DNA of 64,000 nucleotides from Carettochelys insculpta (GCF_033958435.1 NC_134139.1:204583501-204647500), one strand, 5' to 3'. Numbered from the stretch's first letter, positions 10,466-22,823 are shown. Numbers and translations are program-made. The notes: generated by a model not told the origin, from the letters alone.

Positions 10466-10963
10466 GACTAGGGACCAACCAAAAAGGAGATCTCATTGGG
10501 CTCAGCATTACATGAACTGTGAGTACCAGTTCCTGCCCCAACCAGCTTCTCAGGTTCCCTATTTGTAGAATAGGAATTATTACTAGTCTTCTTCAGAGGC
10601 ATGTTGTGAGTAAATGCCTGGCCAGTGCTTTGTAAGCACAGGTAGTGTTTTATGAAGTGTTATTTTGTAGTGGTGAGAAGTGGCAAATCCATAAATGTAT
10701 GGAGAATCTTGGAGATTCTCCGTCTTCAAATAAGAAACTGGGGAAGTTCTGGAGCTTTGTTTTTTCATTACCTTGAATAAAGGCAAAGGTCTGTAGTAAA
10801 ACTTACTTGTTCTATTCCTAACAGTTGAGAATGGTCTGCTTCCACTGAGGTCCATGGCAGTTTTTGTAGCTGGGACTTCAGTGTGTGAGCCAGGAGTAGA
10901 GGGACAGGCTGCAGACAAGCAAAAATGAGTGAAATTGTAAGATATGAGGTTAGTTTAGCTTAC

Positions 10964-11211
10964 AGGATACATCTACATTAGAGGCATCTGTCTACAGAAG
11001 TTACTGTCAGAAAAAATGTTCCAACAAAACTTCTGCCAACAGATCCCGCCTCACATAAAAGCGGATCAATCTTTTGATCCATGCTGTTGACAAACGGGCC
11101 CCTGGCCCATCTACGCAGCTTTTTTGTTGACAATTTCTGTCAACAAAACACATTTTGTACGTAGATGTTCCGCAAGTTTTGGCTGCAAAACTCTCTAGTG
11201 TAGACATAGCC
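10964..11211. mobile_element. Harbinger-type MITE, TTGTTGACA subfamily
   Basis: Termini AGGATACATCTACATTAGAG and, inverted, GGCTATGTCTACACTAGAG. The interior is rich in GTTGACA/TGTCAAC words that pair between arms. Non-coding. From 11213 to about 12170 I see no further recognisable element. Confidence 0.65.
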
Positions 11212-12179
11212 ACAGTGTATTACCTCACTTTCATAAACAGGCATTTCTGATTATACCTATAACAACAAACAGGCAGATGATAGCAGCTTGTGTGGGATAG
11301 CAATGGGTTAGGATTTAAACCCAACAGCTTGTAACACCTGCAGTGCTATTGGTTCTCACGGACTCCTGTGCATGTGTTGAACCCACGGAAGTTCTGATTA
11401 CAGGATCAGGACCTATTGTGAATAGCTTCTTAACCTTCACGAAGTTGAGTATTTGAGGTCAACTATTTTAAGGGATGCTGTCAATTTTAAAACCCTATTA
11501 TAAGGAAACGTATGCCTATACCCATGCTATTGATAACTTTCTACAATTAGTGTATTCTACAATTTTGGATGCTTTAAAATCAGTGAAGTCAGTTTCACTT
11601 TACATGGATTTACTGGGGCTTCAGCCATGCACAGGAGACCACTTGGTAGCTTTTCAAGACTGGGCCATTGGTTAAGCCTATGCTGACAATATTATCTTTT
11701 GCTTCAACCTTGTCTGTTACCAATACTGTTAAATAATATTAGTGATTTAGTAACACTTAAAATGTAGTAGATGCCTTGGATATGATTTTTTTAAAATGAT
11801 TTTGGGTGGTGTTTTTAGAAGATGATGAGAGGAGTTAAAATTTAAAATTTAAACTTTAAAATTGCTTATTAAATCAATTCTCTAAAGTTGTTTGGTAATC
11901 CATTATCTATTGTAGGGAGCTGGAAAATGTAGCTTATTCTTACTATTGTTTTCCAGTAGCAGCAAGAAATCCCAACTAAGATCAGGTCCTGTTTGTTAGC
12001 TGGTGTTTATGCACATAATAGGAGATAATCTGTGCTCCTACAACCTTAGAATGCCTTGTTTCTGTAAGCATGTTTATATTTATGAATGCAGGCAGCCCAC
12101 TCACATACGTAAACTTAAGTGTGTAGGCAGGTGTTTGCATTTTTTGCATCCAGGAACACAAAATAGATAGGGTGTGGGG

Positions 12180-12790
12180 GAAAAAAAATCTTATTCCCAT
12201 TTTAGAGAGGCTGGAGTGTAATCTCTGGAGAGTGTGTCTGGCCCAAGGCCAGACAGAGACTACGACTACACTGCATTCTGCTTTTGGAAGCAGAATGCAA
12301 ATGAGCAAGATCAAAAATGCAAATGACATGCAGATTTACATATTGCACACTTCATTTTCATATTCTCACCTGATTGTGATTCTGGAAGAGGCATTTCCAG
12401 AAGCAAAACCAGCCATGTAGATGGGGTTCCTTCAAAAATAAACCCTGTTTTCAAAATAACCCTTCTTCCATAAACAAAATAGGAAGAAGGATTCTTCTGA
12501 AAACAGGGTTTGATTTCGAAGGACCCTCATCTACATGGCTGTTTTTGCTTCTGGAAAAACTCTTCTGGAAGCGTGATTGTATGAAAATATGCAAATGAGA
12601 TGCAAAATTTGGAAATCCGTGCTTGATTTGCATTTGTGGTCACGCTTATTTGCATTCTGCTTCTGAAAGCAGAATGCAGTGTAGACATAGCTAAAGTCAG
12701 TGACTGAACTTGGAAATGAGCTCTGGTCTTCAGAATCTCATTCTACTGCTTTAATCACCAGACTGTTCTTGCTCTTGGAGTTACTTGGCT
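12180..12790 (-). repeat. MIR-like SINE split by a MITE
   Basis: CCCATTTTAGAGAGGCTG and CCCAAGGCCAGACAG (12195-12256) continue, after the MITE at 12258-12692, as AGTGACTGAACTTGGAAATGA and TTTAATCACCAGACTGTTC. This is the two halves of one antisense MIR/CORE-SINE, so the MITE is younger than the SINE. Confidence 0.5.
12258..12692. mobile_element. Palindromic MITE with octamer motifs, copy 1
   Basis: The element is one long inverted repeat: the left arm (ACTACACTGCATTCTGCTT, ATGCAAATGA, GCATTTCCAGAAGCAAAA) reappears inverted in the right arm, with a centre near 12470. Termini end in the Harbinger-like CTATGTCTACAC. It holds about five ATGCAAAT octamers counting both strands. Non-coding; the open frames across it are arm-derived. 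Confidence 0.75.
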
Positions 12791-12936
12791 AGCTACCAAA
12801 TTTTATAAGAATGCCTATGGATTCTTTTCTTTCACTCTTTCTAACCTGAAAGCTGTAGTTACTTTCCTTTTCCAGTTGGGCCTTAGAAACAGTAGATTGG
12901 AAATATTCATCCAAGCAGAACTTTCCTGAGCTGCTA

Positions 12937-13266
12937 CAGTAAACTCTTTCGTATCTGGCATTCTGTTATCTGGAACTCTCAAGTAACTGGCATTTTAACC
13001 CTAAGTAAATTTTAGTTATGTTTTCCATAAGTACAGTATGATGAGAGTAAATACAAATAAATACAGCCAATACAGTACAAGTTTACAGCGTACAATGCTA
13101 CTGTCGGCAAATAAATTACTCTGCATACATTTTTGTTTATTTCTTAATCTTATCTTGTTTTTCTTTAGTGTTCTGTATTGCGAGGTATACCTCTCTATTA
13201 TCCAGAATATTTGAATATCCAGCAACCTTCTGGTCTTGGGGCTGCTGGATATGAAAGAGTTTACTG
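12937..13266. mobile_element. TA-flanked Tigger/pogo-like MITE
   Basis: Left terminus CAGTAAACTCTTTCGTATC and inverted right terminus CAGTAAACTCTTTCATATC agree over about 25 bp. TA dinucleotides flank both ends (12935-12936, 13267-13268). At 330 bp it has no transposase. Its termini differ from the CAGGTTGAACC pogo-like family. Confidence 0.75.
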
Positions 13267-13692
13267 TACTAACCAGAAAGTGTATAGCCAGTGAAAGCTT
13301 TTACTTAAATTAAATCAGACTCTTTTGGAGGAAGGAGAGTTACCAGTTGTGGTTTTTGTTGCAGGTTAGCACAAAAAATGTTCTTGGATTGAGGCAGTCA
13401 TGTGGTCTGTGACAACAAAGTGGAAAGTCAGTTCTCTAGTATCTGGCCAACTGAAAATTTCATCTTGTAACTGTGAAAGACACATTTATTTTTATGTTGT
13501 GCCTGCTAAAAAAAAAAAGTTGTGAACGAGATATACTAGGTTGAAAATCTGTTCTTTCTTGAATTTAGTCTTGTTTGGTTCTTCAATGACGGAATTGACA
13601 CGGGGGTACTTTGTGACCGGAAATGATTGTTGAGAGTCCTTTTTCATACTTAGCCTTCAAGTGAAGATGTACTAAAATACTTTCTGTTTAAA

Positions 13693-14377
13693 CAGGTGGA
13701 ACCACTCTATTCTGGCACTCTGTTGTCCAGCAACATTCGTAATCCGGCATGATTTTAGTTAGCTGGACGATCATTTAACATGAGTGTGGCTAAATTGCCT
13801 GTGGTCCCATGAAGTTTGTTGACAGCCTGCCAGACTCTTAGGGCTTGTCTACACTAGCTCCCTACTTCGAAGGGAGCATGGTAAATAGGGTGTCAGGATA
13901 TTATTAATGAAGAGCTGCTCTGCATATGCAGCACTTCATTAAACTCTGAAATGTTAAACTACTCAACATTTTGAGGAGTAAAGGCACTTCGAAGTTGCCC
14001 AGGCACTTGAAGTAGTGGTGAGTGGGTTAGCTGAGGCTACACATGAGCTGGCACTTTGAAGTTTAACACTTTGGAGTTTCCTTGGGGAGAATTAGCTTAA
14101 TGAAGTGTTGCATATGCAGCACAGGACTTCATTAATAATCTCCCGACACCTTACTTACCATGCTCCCTTCGAAGTAGGGAGGTAGTGTAGTTAAGCCCTT
14201 AGTGTTTTATACTGTTATTTACCTGTATTTTTCTCCTAAAATGCCTTCTAAGAGCCCGGAAAGCAGTGGAATTGTTGGTAATGCTGCTAAACAATATTGA
14301 CCTCACATGGTCTGGCAAATTCTCTCATTTGGCACGGGTCAGGTCTTGAGGGTGTCAGATTAGAAAAGTTCAACCTG
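13693..14377. mobile_element. Pogo-like element with a nested Harbinger MITE
   Basis: Begins CAGGTGGAACCACTCTATTC and ends AGAAAAGTTCAACCTG followed by TA. The interior shares AGCTGGACGATCA, ATGAGTGTGGC, CTTCTAAGAGCCC and GGTAATGCTGCTA with copies at 21534 and 47820. A separate MITE (13841-14198) interrupts it at a TTA. Confidence 0.7.
13841..14198. mobile_element. Harbinger MITE inserted in the pogo-like element
   Basis: Termini GGGCTTGTCTACACTAG and, inverted, GGGCTTAACTACACTAC. A perfect TTA duplication (13838-13840 and 14199-14201) marks PIF/Harbinger insertion. Arms share CTTCGAAGGGAGCATGGTAA and GCATATGCAGCACTTCATTA inverted. The uninterrupted host sequence is seen at 21684-21686. Confidence 0.85.
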
Positions 14378-14558
14378 TAGCGTTGTTTGAAACACTGATT
14401 TCAATCACAAGTTCACCAAAATCCCATAATTAAGGCAGACATGCTTCATAATATGCTGCTAAGCAAAGTGCCTGTTTCACAGCTTTGAAACTGCTTCTAT
14501 AAGTATTATTGCATTATAAAGGCTTATGTAATCAGAATGATCGATTGATGGCTGTAAC

Positions 14559-15430
14559 TTACAGGTTGTACTGACTCTGTACACCTCTCACATTTCTGAT
14601 TTGATTAAGAGCATAAGGATGGCCATTAGAATGCCCAGCCATCCAGTTTTGTAGCTCTTTGCAGTCTACTTTGGACTTAACTGTCTTGAACAGTTTTCTA
14701 TCATCTGCAAATTTTGCTGACTCATGGTCATCACTTTTTTCCAGAATATTTATGAATGTGTTGAATAGTACAGGTCCCAGTACAGACTCCTGGAGGGCCT
14801 CCACTGTATAGCTCCCTTTATTTTGAAAAACTGACAATTTATTTCTACCTTTCATTTCCTATCTTTTACTCAGTAACCAGCCCATCAGAGTACTTTTACC
14901 CCTTGTCCAACGACAGCTTACTTAAGAGCCTTTGATGGGAAACCTTGTCAAAGGATTTCTCAAAATCTGAGTACACTGTAACCCATTGTCCCAATGCTTG
15001 TTGATCCTCTCAAAGAATTCTAGTAGCATAGCAATGCATGAGTTCCCTTTACAAAAACATGTTGACTCTTCCTCAACGAATTATGTTCATCTTGATGTCT
15101 CATAATTTTGTTCTTTCCTGTTATCTTCAATCATATTGGCCCATACTGATGTCAGACTTGCCAGCCTGTAATGTCTGCACTCACCTCTGAAACACTTTTT
15201 AAAAATTGGCATCACATTATCTGTCCTCTGGTCATTTGGTACAGGAGCTGATTTGGATGGTAAGGTACAAACCACAGTTAGTAATTCTGCGGTTTCATAT
15301 TTGAGTTCCTTCAGAATGCTTGGGTGAATGCCATTTGGTCCTGGCCACTTATGGGTTGAATTGATCAATTTGTTCCCAAACCTCCTCTAACCTCACCTGG
15401 CACCTAAATCTGCGAGATTTCCTCAGAGTT
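14559..15430 (-). pseudogene. CR1/L2-type LINE reverse transcriptase relic
   Basis: Minus-strand frames give, in order, GPNGIHPSILKEL, VMPIFKK, YRLASLTSV, DFEKSFDK, then GPVLFNTFINILEK and AKFADDRKLF. This is the order of non-LTR reverse transcriptase blocks 1-5 in CR1/L2/L3-type LINEs; the FADD box stands for the catalytic (Y/F)xDD. Stops and frameshifts occur throughout. The 5' and 3' ends are missing. An antisense MIR-like tail follows at about 15590-15690. Confidence 0.8.
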
Positions 15431-16104
15431 GTCACCTAACAAGAATGGCTTGTGTTTGAGAATTTCCCTCATGTCCTCAGCTGTGAAAAATGAGGCCAAA
15501 AATTCATTACTTCTGAGACACCTTTCTTATTATTAACCACCACATAATAGAATACTTTGTACTTTATCTATATATCTTAAAGTGTTTTACAGAGGTGCAC
15601 TTTCCAGACTGAGAAACTGAGGCTCAAAAGCTAAGGGACTTGTCCAAGCTCACACACTGACTACTGGGCAATCGGAAATAAGAGTCTCCTTACTCCTATC
15701 TTTTGCTTAATTTGGATCTGTGATCCGTCAATATTTTTTTTTTAAATTGTCATGAATTTATCAGCTGATCGTATATGTTGATTAGGATCTGCTCCTGTCG
15801 GCTTCAGTGGCTTGATATTTCTCAGCCTCAGTAAACCCCTTTAATTCATTCTTTTTCAGATCTGTCAAAAATCTCCTTTTCTTACTATGCTGAGACCACC
15901 ATACATGTAATTTCTCAGATGACCACTTAGTGTCCAGTTTCCAGTTCCTGGATCTCCCACCTCCTATTGATTTTGGTAATAGTTCTTACCTGCACTAGTA
16001 CTAAATCTGCTCCAGGAGTGTGCTTGTTTGTATTGCTATGCATTTTATTTCAGGATCTTATTCTGTTATTTTTGTATAAAATTTAAAAAAAAAAAATTGA
16101 GGTA

Positions 16105-16292
16105 CACATTTCATAGAACTGGAACATCATTGAGTCCAGTCTCCTGCCAGGACCAAGTGCCATCCTTTTTTTTTTTTTTTTTTTTTGCCTTAAAATATAT
16201 TTTGCCCTGAATCCCTAAATGGCCCCCTCAAGGATAGAGCTCACAACCCTGGGTTTAGCAGGCCAATGCTCAAACCATGGAGCCATCCCCAC
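16105..16292 (-). repeat. tRNA-derived SINE with CR1-like tail, copy 1
   Basis: On the minus strand a tRNA-like head (GGTTTGAGCATTGGCCTGC, then GTTGTGAGCTCTATCC) leads through CCATTTAGGGATTC to the CR1-like tail CCAGTTCTATGAAATG. A run of T (plus strand) interrupts the middle. Same family as 42040-42232. Confidence 0.75.
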
Positions 16293-17289
16293 CCTATTCC
16301 CTTTCCCTGCAAAGGCTCTAGGCTTGAGCAATTGGCGTTTTCGAGACTCAGACACCAATCTGTGACTAATTACTTTGCTCAAATACATTTGTTGGGCAGA
16401 TTTCTCCCATCTCTACTTTTTAACGAAGAAGGCACGGTAAAGATAGCCACAGAATTGTTGTAGTGTATTGTGTTAGACTAAGTGTGTTCTCATTAATCTT
16501 TAACATGTCCATGCAGCATAAATATGTAGAAGGTAAATTACTTGAACATTTCTCTTACAAATTTTTAAATGTGTGTTTACTTTCTTAATTTGTGCTGGAT
16601 TTGTTTCAGGGTGGATTGATTTAAATCACCAAAAAAAAAAAAATCAGTGATTTAAATCAAGTTACCAAAAAGCTAAGACTGACTGTGCTTAGAGTGCATG
16701 TGAATTTGGAGTAAGCCCCATTGAACTCACTGGTACATCTGCTTTTTGAGAAAACAAATGGAGAACGGGGTTCCCTTAGAAAAGTGAATTATACTGAAGT
16801 AAAATAGGGAATAGATTTATGGTATCACCATTATGGTCTATGGCTATGATGCCCCAAAATAAGGGGCGTGTATGATGCACTATAAAATAAGAAAATGATG
16901 CTTGGTGGCCTGGGATGTCTCAGACTGCAGCTTTCTGTCTTGTATTCTTGAGTGATAGATTCTAAACTTAGTTAACTAATTAAACAAGCCATATGGCTCA
17001 GCTAAGCTAAACCAAACCTTTTTTTTTTTTTTTCTAGCACCATCCAACATGGCAAACAACATGGGAATTTACTTGTCAAATCACACTTAGGCTAAAAGGC
17101 ATAGAGAGAGTCTTGAAGGATAATGCATTGCAAAGTGAATTACTTAAGTTACTAACCAGTTGATCCACTCAGCCATATCTGCATCTTCATTCATACCATT
17201 TTCTTCCAATAAGCAGTTTGCCTTGTGATATTTCACCCTTGCAGCTAGGGGCTGCATAATCACCTTGCACTGCTTACTCATGATACAAA

Positions 17290-17820
17290 TGTATTTCACC
17301 TCCTTTGGGCAGCTCTGTGAGCACCCAGCTGACCAAACCATTTCAACACATTGCTTCTTTACATTTGTATGTGGCGGCCCCCCATCCCCCACCAAGGCAC
17401 TATGTGGTTGGTGGTCTAGTCCCCTCCTCCCACCACGTGACTAGCCCCAGCCCCACCATACCATGTGGCTTCCAGACAGTGCCAACCATGCTTGCAGCCA
17501 GTACCATATTCTGTCCTGTGTGAGGCTTCACTGCTTGAGAGGACTTACCCTTGTGGTTCCCTCCCAGAGCTAGCAAGAAATAGTACGATTACTGAAAAGG
17601 GTATATTCCTTACAGCATTTAGCAATGTACGTTTTACAGGGCTGCCCCTCCCGAGCCGCCATGTGGCTAGCAGTCTGGCCCCCGGCCCCATGCCACGTGG
17701 CTGCTAGGCTATGCAGATCATGACTTTTAAAATCAAACTTTAAAAATAACCTTGTTACCGGTTGTCTTTTACCTCTTTTGGGCAGTTCTGGGAGCACCCA
17801 ACTGGTCCTATGCAGCGAGT
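17290..17820. repeat. Diverged direct repeat within GC-rich block
   Basis: CACCTCCTTTGGGCAGCTCT with GAGCACCCAGCTG (17298-17332) recurs diverged as TACCTCTTTTGGGCAGTTCT with GAGCACCCAACTG (17769-17804). CATGTGGCTxxCAG segments lie between. It may be an old duplicated or transposon-derived unit; I do not recognise the family. The rest of 16300-18390 shows no gene. Confidence 0.35.
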
Positions 17821-18109
17821 CATACAGCCCGGCTCAGGACTCATTGGCACAGCAGCAGAATGTGACTGGGGAAATATACAGAATACTCTCTCTTCCCAAA
17901 GTGTGTGGCTTGCGGGAGGATCTTCTGTGATGGAATGGCCCTTGTAGGTTCTCTCTCTCTTCCTTCCCTCTCACACACAGGCAATTGAGCTAGGGCTTCT
18001 GTACTGGAAGAGGCAGCAAGGGAATCCCTTAATTCTTTTCTCAGCTTTTCTATCTTTTAATGTTCTCTAACTTTTCCTTCTCTTTCTGTACCACTACTAC
18101 TTCTGATGG

Positions 18110-18320
18110 GGTAATGGCTCCTTCCAGTAGCCGCTAGACATCAACTTCCTCTAGGATTCTTTCCTTCTCTTCTACTTAGTCTAGGAGATTCATAATGAGT
18201 CTGCGGCTATTACGTCTGTCGGTCTCCTCACCTCACGTCAGAGACATCAGTGTAATGGCTCCTTCCAGCACTCTAACCACTGGACACCAATGCCTCTGGC
18301 ATTCCGTAATGAGTCTTTTC
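18110..18320 (+). repeat. Imperfect tandem duplication
   Basis: GTAATGGCTCCTTCCAG appears at about 18111 and 18252, each followed by a CTAGACATCAACTTCCTCTA-like block and then TAATGAGTCT. Two units of roughly 80-140 bp, origin unknown. Confidence 0.45.
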
Positions 18321-18556
18321 TTCTCATGTCATTGTATGTTTTTTGTTTTTTTTTCTTGTGAATTATATGAAATCTTTCCCTAGTGCAGGGATCAGCAACC
18401 AAAATAGCAAGAAGAGTAATTTTTTCCAGTTTGGTGGGAAAAAAAAAACCTCAATAATTCAAGAGCCACAATGAGAGTCCTTAATAAGTAAGGTCAAACC
18501 ATACTTTTTGTAACCCCTGTTTTAAGGGCAGTACACACACACGTACTTGTAATGTC

Positions 18557-19035
18557 TAGGGTGACCATCCATCCTGTTTTTGGCAAGACAGTCCCGTATT
18601 TGGGACGCCAAAAAGGCATCCCTACTTATTTTAGAAAAGGGACTAATTGTCCCATATTTTCCTCCAGCAGCTGCTGGCCAGAGAGCAGGGAACCTGCAGG
18701 TTATCCTACTTTCCCCTTCCCTGGGGCTTGGGGAAGCTGGGGGAGCATGGGCATCTGCCCTGTTCCGGCTGCTTCCTTGGGGCTTGGGGAGAGAGGAGCA
18801 GGGAAAGTACCGTGGTTGCCCCGTCCCTGCCGCTGAGGCTCGGGGAAGGCCTGTGGCTGCCTGTCCCTGCCACTTCCTCATGGCTCCCAGGGGTGTTGGA
18901 GGGGCTGCCGTGGCCTGGGGCTCCCGGAGGGCGGGTGGCTGCCACCTCCTTCCCAGCTCCCCAGGTCTTGGAGGAGCCACCCATCCCCCATATCTCCATG
19001 TCCTGTATTTGGGACAGGGAGATATGGTTGCCCTC
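18557..19035. mobile_element. GC-rich non-autonomous hAT element, copy 1
   Basis: Starts TAGGGTGACCATCC and ends ATGGTTGCCCTC, an inverted terminus. An 8-bp duplication GTAATGTC/GTAATGTG (18549-18556, 19036-19043) matches hAT insertion. The interior contains inverted CCGTATTTGGGAC/GTCCTGTATTTGGGAC near the two ends and a GC-rich middle. The overlapping open frames on both strands are composition artefacts. Confidence 0.75.
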
Positions 19036-19080
19036 GTAATGTGATACATGTTTAATTCAGGATGTTCACAAACTTTTTAC

Positions 19081-19083
<3 letters not shown>

Positions 19084-19171
<88 letters not shown>

Positions 19172-19175
19172 ACAC
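19084..19175. repeat. (TG)n microsatellite
   Basis: About 75 bases of uninterrupted TG, then CGCGCGCG and CACACACA. Alternating purine-pyrimidine sequence of this kind can adopt Z-DNA and is expected to vary in length between individuals. Confidence 0.97.
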
Positions 19176-21533
19176 CACTGTCTTCCTGACTTTTACACCC
19201 GAGCCTTCTCTCTCTGGAGGACGCCAGTGGAAGTTATCCAACATTTCAAGATCCCATATTGTTTGCTATTTAGATATGAGTTGTTCATTTTTGGGCTTTT
19301 AGACATTCAATGCCTCTCTGCTTTCCTGAATGTCATCCCGCTGTTTTTAAGACAATGTCTTAAGTAACTCCTATGCCATGCTTGACCAAAGGCCACCACC
19401 ACATAAGAACAAAACAATCCTATCCAGCCTGTGTGTTTTGTTTGCACATGCTATCCTTTAGTGTGCTGATAAATAGAAGTTGAAAACCCAGAACTTTCAA
19501 GAAATAAGAGCTAGTAGTTCGGCTGGACAGACTAGAGCCATTAATTCTAGAGCTCATTTTTATGAGACTAGAGCACGTCTGTGGTGAGGTTTAGTTGTAA
19601 CTTATTTTTAATGAGAAATTCTGTATTTAATTGATGATTTTTAAAAAAAACTAAAACTCCATTTAAAAATCTGATTTAAATAGAAATACGATATTTTTAA
19701 TTTAAAAATAGATTTTTGTTAATAACCCAGGTTTGTTGGGATTACTAGACAATAACTTATAAATGTCTAATCCTATGAATCAGATGTGATTTAGATTCAT
19801 ACCCATATGAGTAAGTTTGTTGTACGTATAGTTGACCAGGCACATCCTTCAGTGCATGTGTGCGTGTTGTCAGGGAATCCTTCCTCCCACATACTGCCCT
19901 CTTGTGTCTGGAATATTGTTGTCAGACCTTTTCAGAAATCTACTAACATGTTGCTCTCTACTGTCTACAGCCTACAAAGGCGAAGTTTTATTACTAATAT
20001 AATTATTTCCTAGTGCATGGAAGTGGCCAGGAATAATATATGTCTCATCTTGTAGCTAAAACATGAAATGTATATGAAGCCCATCCAGTGCTGTGGAGGT
20101 GACAATGAAACTGCCAACTGGCTGAAGTGCATGCAATTAAAACCCAAGTACAGAAGATAAATCCATTGGGCTTGGCCATGAATATCCAGTGGCTGAATCT
20201 CCTTTGTTCTCAGTCTCCAGAGTTGTTTAAAGTTCATTTACTATTAATTCAGTAGCAAAACTGCAGTGTTTTGTTTCCTTTTTTTGTTGCATATAGTGGC
20301 CTGAACAGCAGACTGAAAGTCAGAAACAACATGAGGTTATTCCCAACTTTTTAGTTTCTGTAAAACTGGAATGATCATGGCCATATGAGATCTTGCCTGA
20401 AACTGATGACTACCATATGTTTCTGAGACAAGTAGAAGAAGCTGCACTGTGGTCAACTGGGTAATAGTTTCCTTCTGAAGATAGGCAACTAATGGGTAGC
20501 TTATGAGTGTTATGCTCACTTGAATGTTAATGCCAGAAGATGGAATTGCCTTGAGTTCCTGCAAAAAGATTTACTGCTCATCCTCACCTGCTTACGAGGA
20601 TATTAGTTTTATATCTTGTCCAACAAATGTCTGCTTTAGCAATGCAATATTTCCTCTTTTTTTTTAATTCAATATTAACCACCATTTCCTCTCTCGTACT
20701 AGAGTAGAGGTCTTTCTTACATTAAAGTACCATCAACCAATTCTTCAGGGTGTTTTTAAGGGTCTTATAAAAATTCCAGCTGAACTTGCTATCAAAATTC
20801 TGAAGGCAAGATTAAAAAAAAAAAAAGTTTCTTCACTATGCTTCTGGAGTTCACAGTAGCCCTAGTTCCTTTTGCCAATAAAAACTCATCTGCATTTATA
20901 ATTCTTAGAACTGCTCATGCTTTGAGTCATGTATTTTTCTTCATAAGAGGAATGGCCCAGTCTCCCAAGTGTCCAAAAAGTCTTTCTGTTATATGGTTCT
21001 GCCAGATTGGGCTCCAATTTTGTGGTGTAATGCAGTCTAATCTTCACAAGGAGCTGCATTTGAAGAGGCCCATGAATTACCTTTCAGTTCATTTCATAGA
21101 TATAATTCTGATAAATATCAGTGTCACTGCTTGGTCACACTCAAGTAATTTCTGCTTTATTCCTAGTAATGCATGTTTTACCACCAGCAAGGAGTCAGAT
21201 TTTGCTGTGACTGTATGTTTGTCATTCATCTTCCCTTTCCTACCCGAAAGTAAGTTATTAGTTCTAAATCCTTTCTGGTGATAGCTGTGACCAGGAGGGT
21301 GCACACACATCTTCTGCTGGACCTTACACACACGCTCTGGTAGGAATTGATTCCAGTGAAGCCCTGTAGGAGTGGCGGAGCCTGTTATCCCTTAGAGACA
21401 TTCTCCAACTGCACACTGGTGTATGAAGCTGGAATCCACTCTTGAACATGAGTTTAATGCCATTGTGAGAAGTCAGTTTCCTTTTTTATTAAAACAGATT
21501 GGTAGATGATTGAAACAGTTTCTCAAAAGTGTA

Positions 21534-22823
21534 CAGGTTGAACCTCTGTAATCCAGCACACTCTCATCCAGCAACATCCATAATCCAGCGTGATTTTAGG
21601 TAGCCGGACGATCACTTATCATGAGTGTGGCCAACTTTTCCCATGGTCCCAAACAGTTTATTTATAGCCTCCCATCCTGGTTCTTAGTGTTCTGGGCTGT
21701 TATTTAGCTCTAATTTGCTGCTAAATGTCTTCTAAGAGCCCCATAAGCAGTGGGAATGTTAGTTATGCTTAGAGTAACTATCCATCCCCTTTTGGGCAGG
21801 ACAGTCCTGTATTTCGGGCACCAGAAAGGTGTCCCAACTTATTTTAACAAAGGGGCTAATTGCCCCATATTCGGCCCCCTGCTGGCGCGCAGGCACAGCT
21901 GCTGGTTGGAGAGCATGTACAGTTCTGTGCTCTCCAGACACACCAGAGGGAGCCAGCAGGGATTCCTACCCTGGCCTGGCTGGGGCCTCCTCCGCACAGC
22001 TATCCCACCTCATGCTGTGGACCTGCCCTGCCAGCCCACTGTACTAGTTTAAGAACCAGGTCCTGAAGGAAAGGGCTACAGGGCTGAATTACCTCCCTCC
22101 CCTTCCCCCGTGGGGTCTAACCTAGCCAGCCCGGTGGGCTCAGGCTCGGGGCTCTCAGGTAGGTGGGGCTGCTCAGAGTGCAGGGCTCCCAGCCAGCCAG
22201 CAGGGTGGGGGGATGCCACCTAATCTCAGCTGGCATCTCTGCTCTTCCCCTACTCCCCAGCAGCCCACCACCCTGGAGGCAAAGTAATAGCAGCCGACGG
22301 CAGAGGCAGGACACAGACACGGCAGACTGGGGCCCATGTGAATGCAGCTGGGCTTTGCACTGCCCTCCCTGTGGGGCCAGGGCTGAGGGAGCAGCGGGGT
22401 CTGGCTGGGCCGGGGTTCTCCTGTCCTGGGGTGGGTTTGGTGCAGGGGCACTGGCAGTGAGCTGGTGGGCAGGGAGGCTGTGATCCTACAGGGCTGGTAG
22501 TGAGCTGGGAGATGGGGAGGCTGTGGTTGTGGGGGGTTGGTAGTAAATGGGACCTCTTGCCTGGCCGGGGTCCCTCCAGCTTCCCCCAGCTCCCGGGGAG
22601 CAGCTGCTCACAGCCGGCCATCCTGCACAGCGGCCACCTGCCTGCCCTCCACCCCCATCTGCAGCTCAGGCTGGTCAGCCAGCTGGGGAGGACCCCTCCT
22701 ATTTCCCTGTCCCGTATTTGGGAAAGGGAGATATGGTCACCCTAGTAATGCTGCTAGACAGTATTGACTTCTCGTGGTTCAGCAAATTCTGCTGAGGGTG
22801 TTGGACTAGAGCGGTTCAACCTG
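21534..22823. mobile_element. Pogo-like element with nested hAT
   Basis: CAGGTTGAACCTCTGTAATCC at the left and GAGCGGTTCAACCTG at the right, with TA on both sides (21532-21533, 22824-22825). It keeps the uninterrupted TTCTTAGTGTTCTGGG site where other copies carry MITEs. A 975-bp hAT element splits it at 21770-22744. Confidence 0.8.
21770..22744. mobile_element. GC-rich non-autonomous hAT element, copy 2
   Basis: Starts TAGAGTAACTATCC and ends ATGGTCACCCTA, flanked by GTTATGCT/GTAATGCT (21762-21769, 22745-22752). Ends match the copy at 18557, but the GC-rich interior is longer and largely different. No transposase is visible, and the overlapping open frames on both strands are proline- and glycine-rich noise. 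Confidence 0.75.

Noticed and set aside
18522..19049. Frames of 94-175 codons on both strands
   Set aside because: They lie within a non-autonomous hAT element and its GC-rich interior.
19048..19367. Frames encoding CVCVCV repeats
   Set aside because: Direct translation of the (TG)n microsatellite.
22117..22795. Cluster of overlapping frames on both strands
   Set aside because: GC-rich interior of the nested hAT element; no transposase motif.
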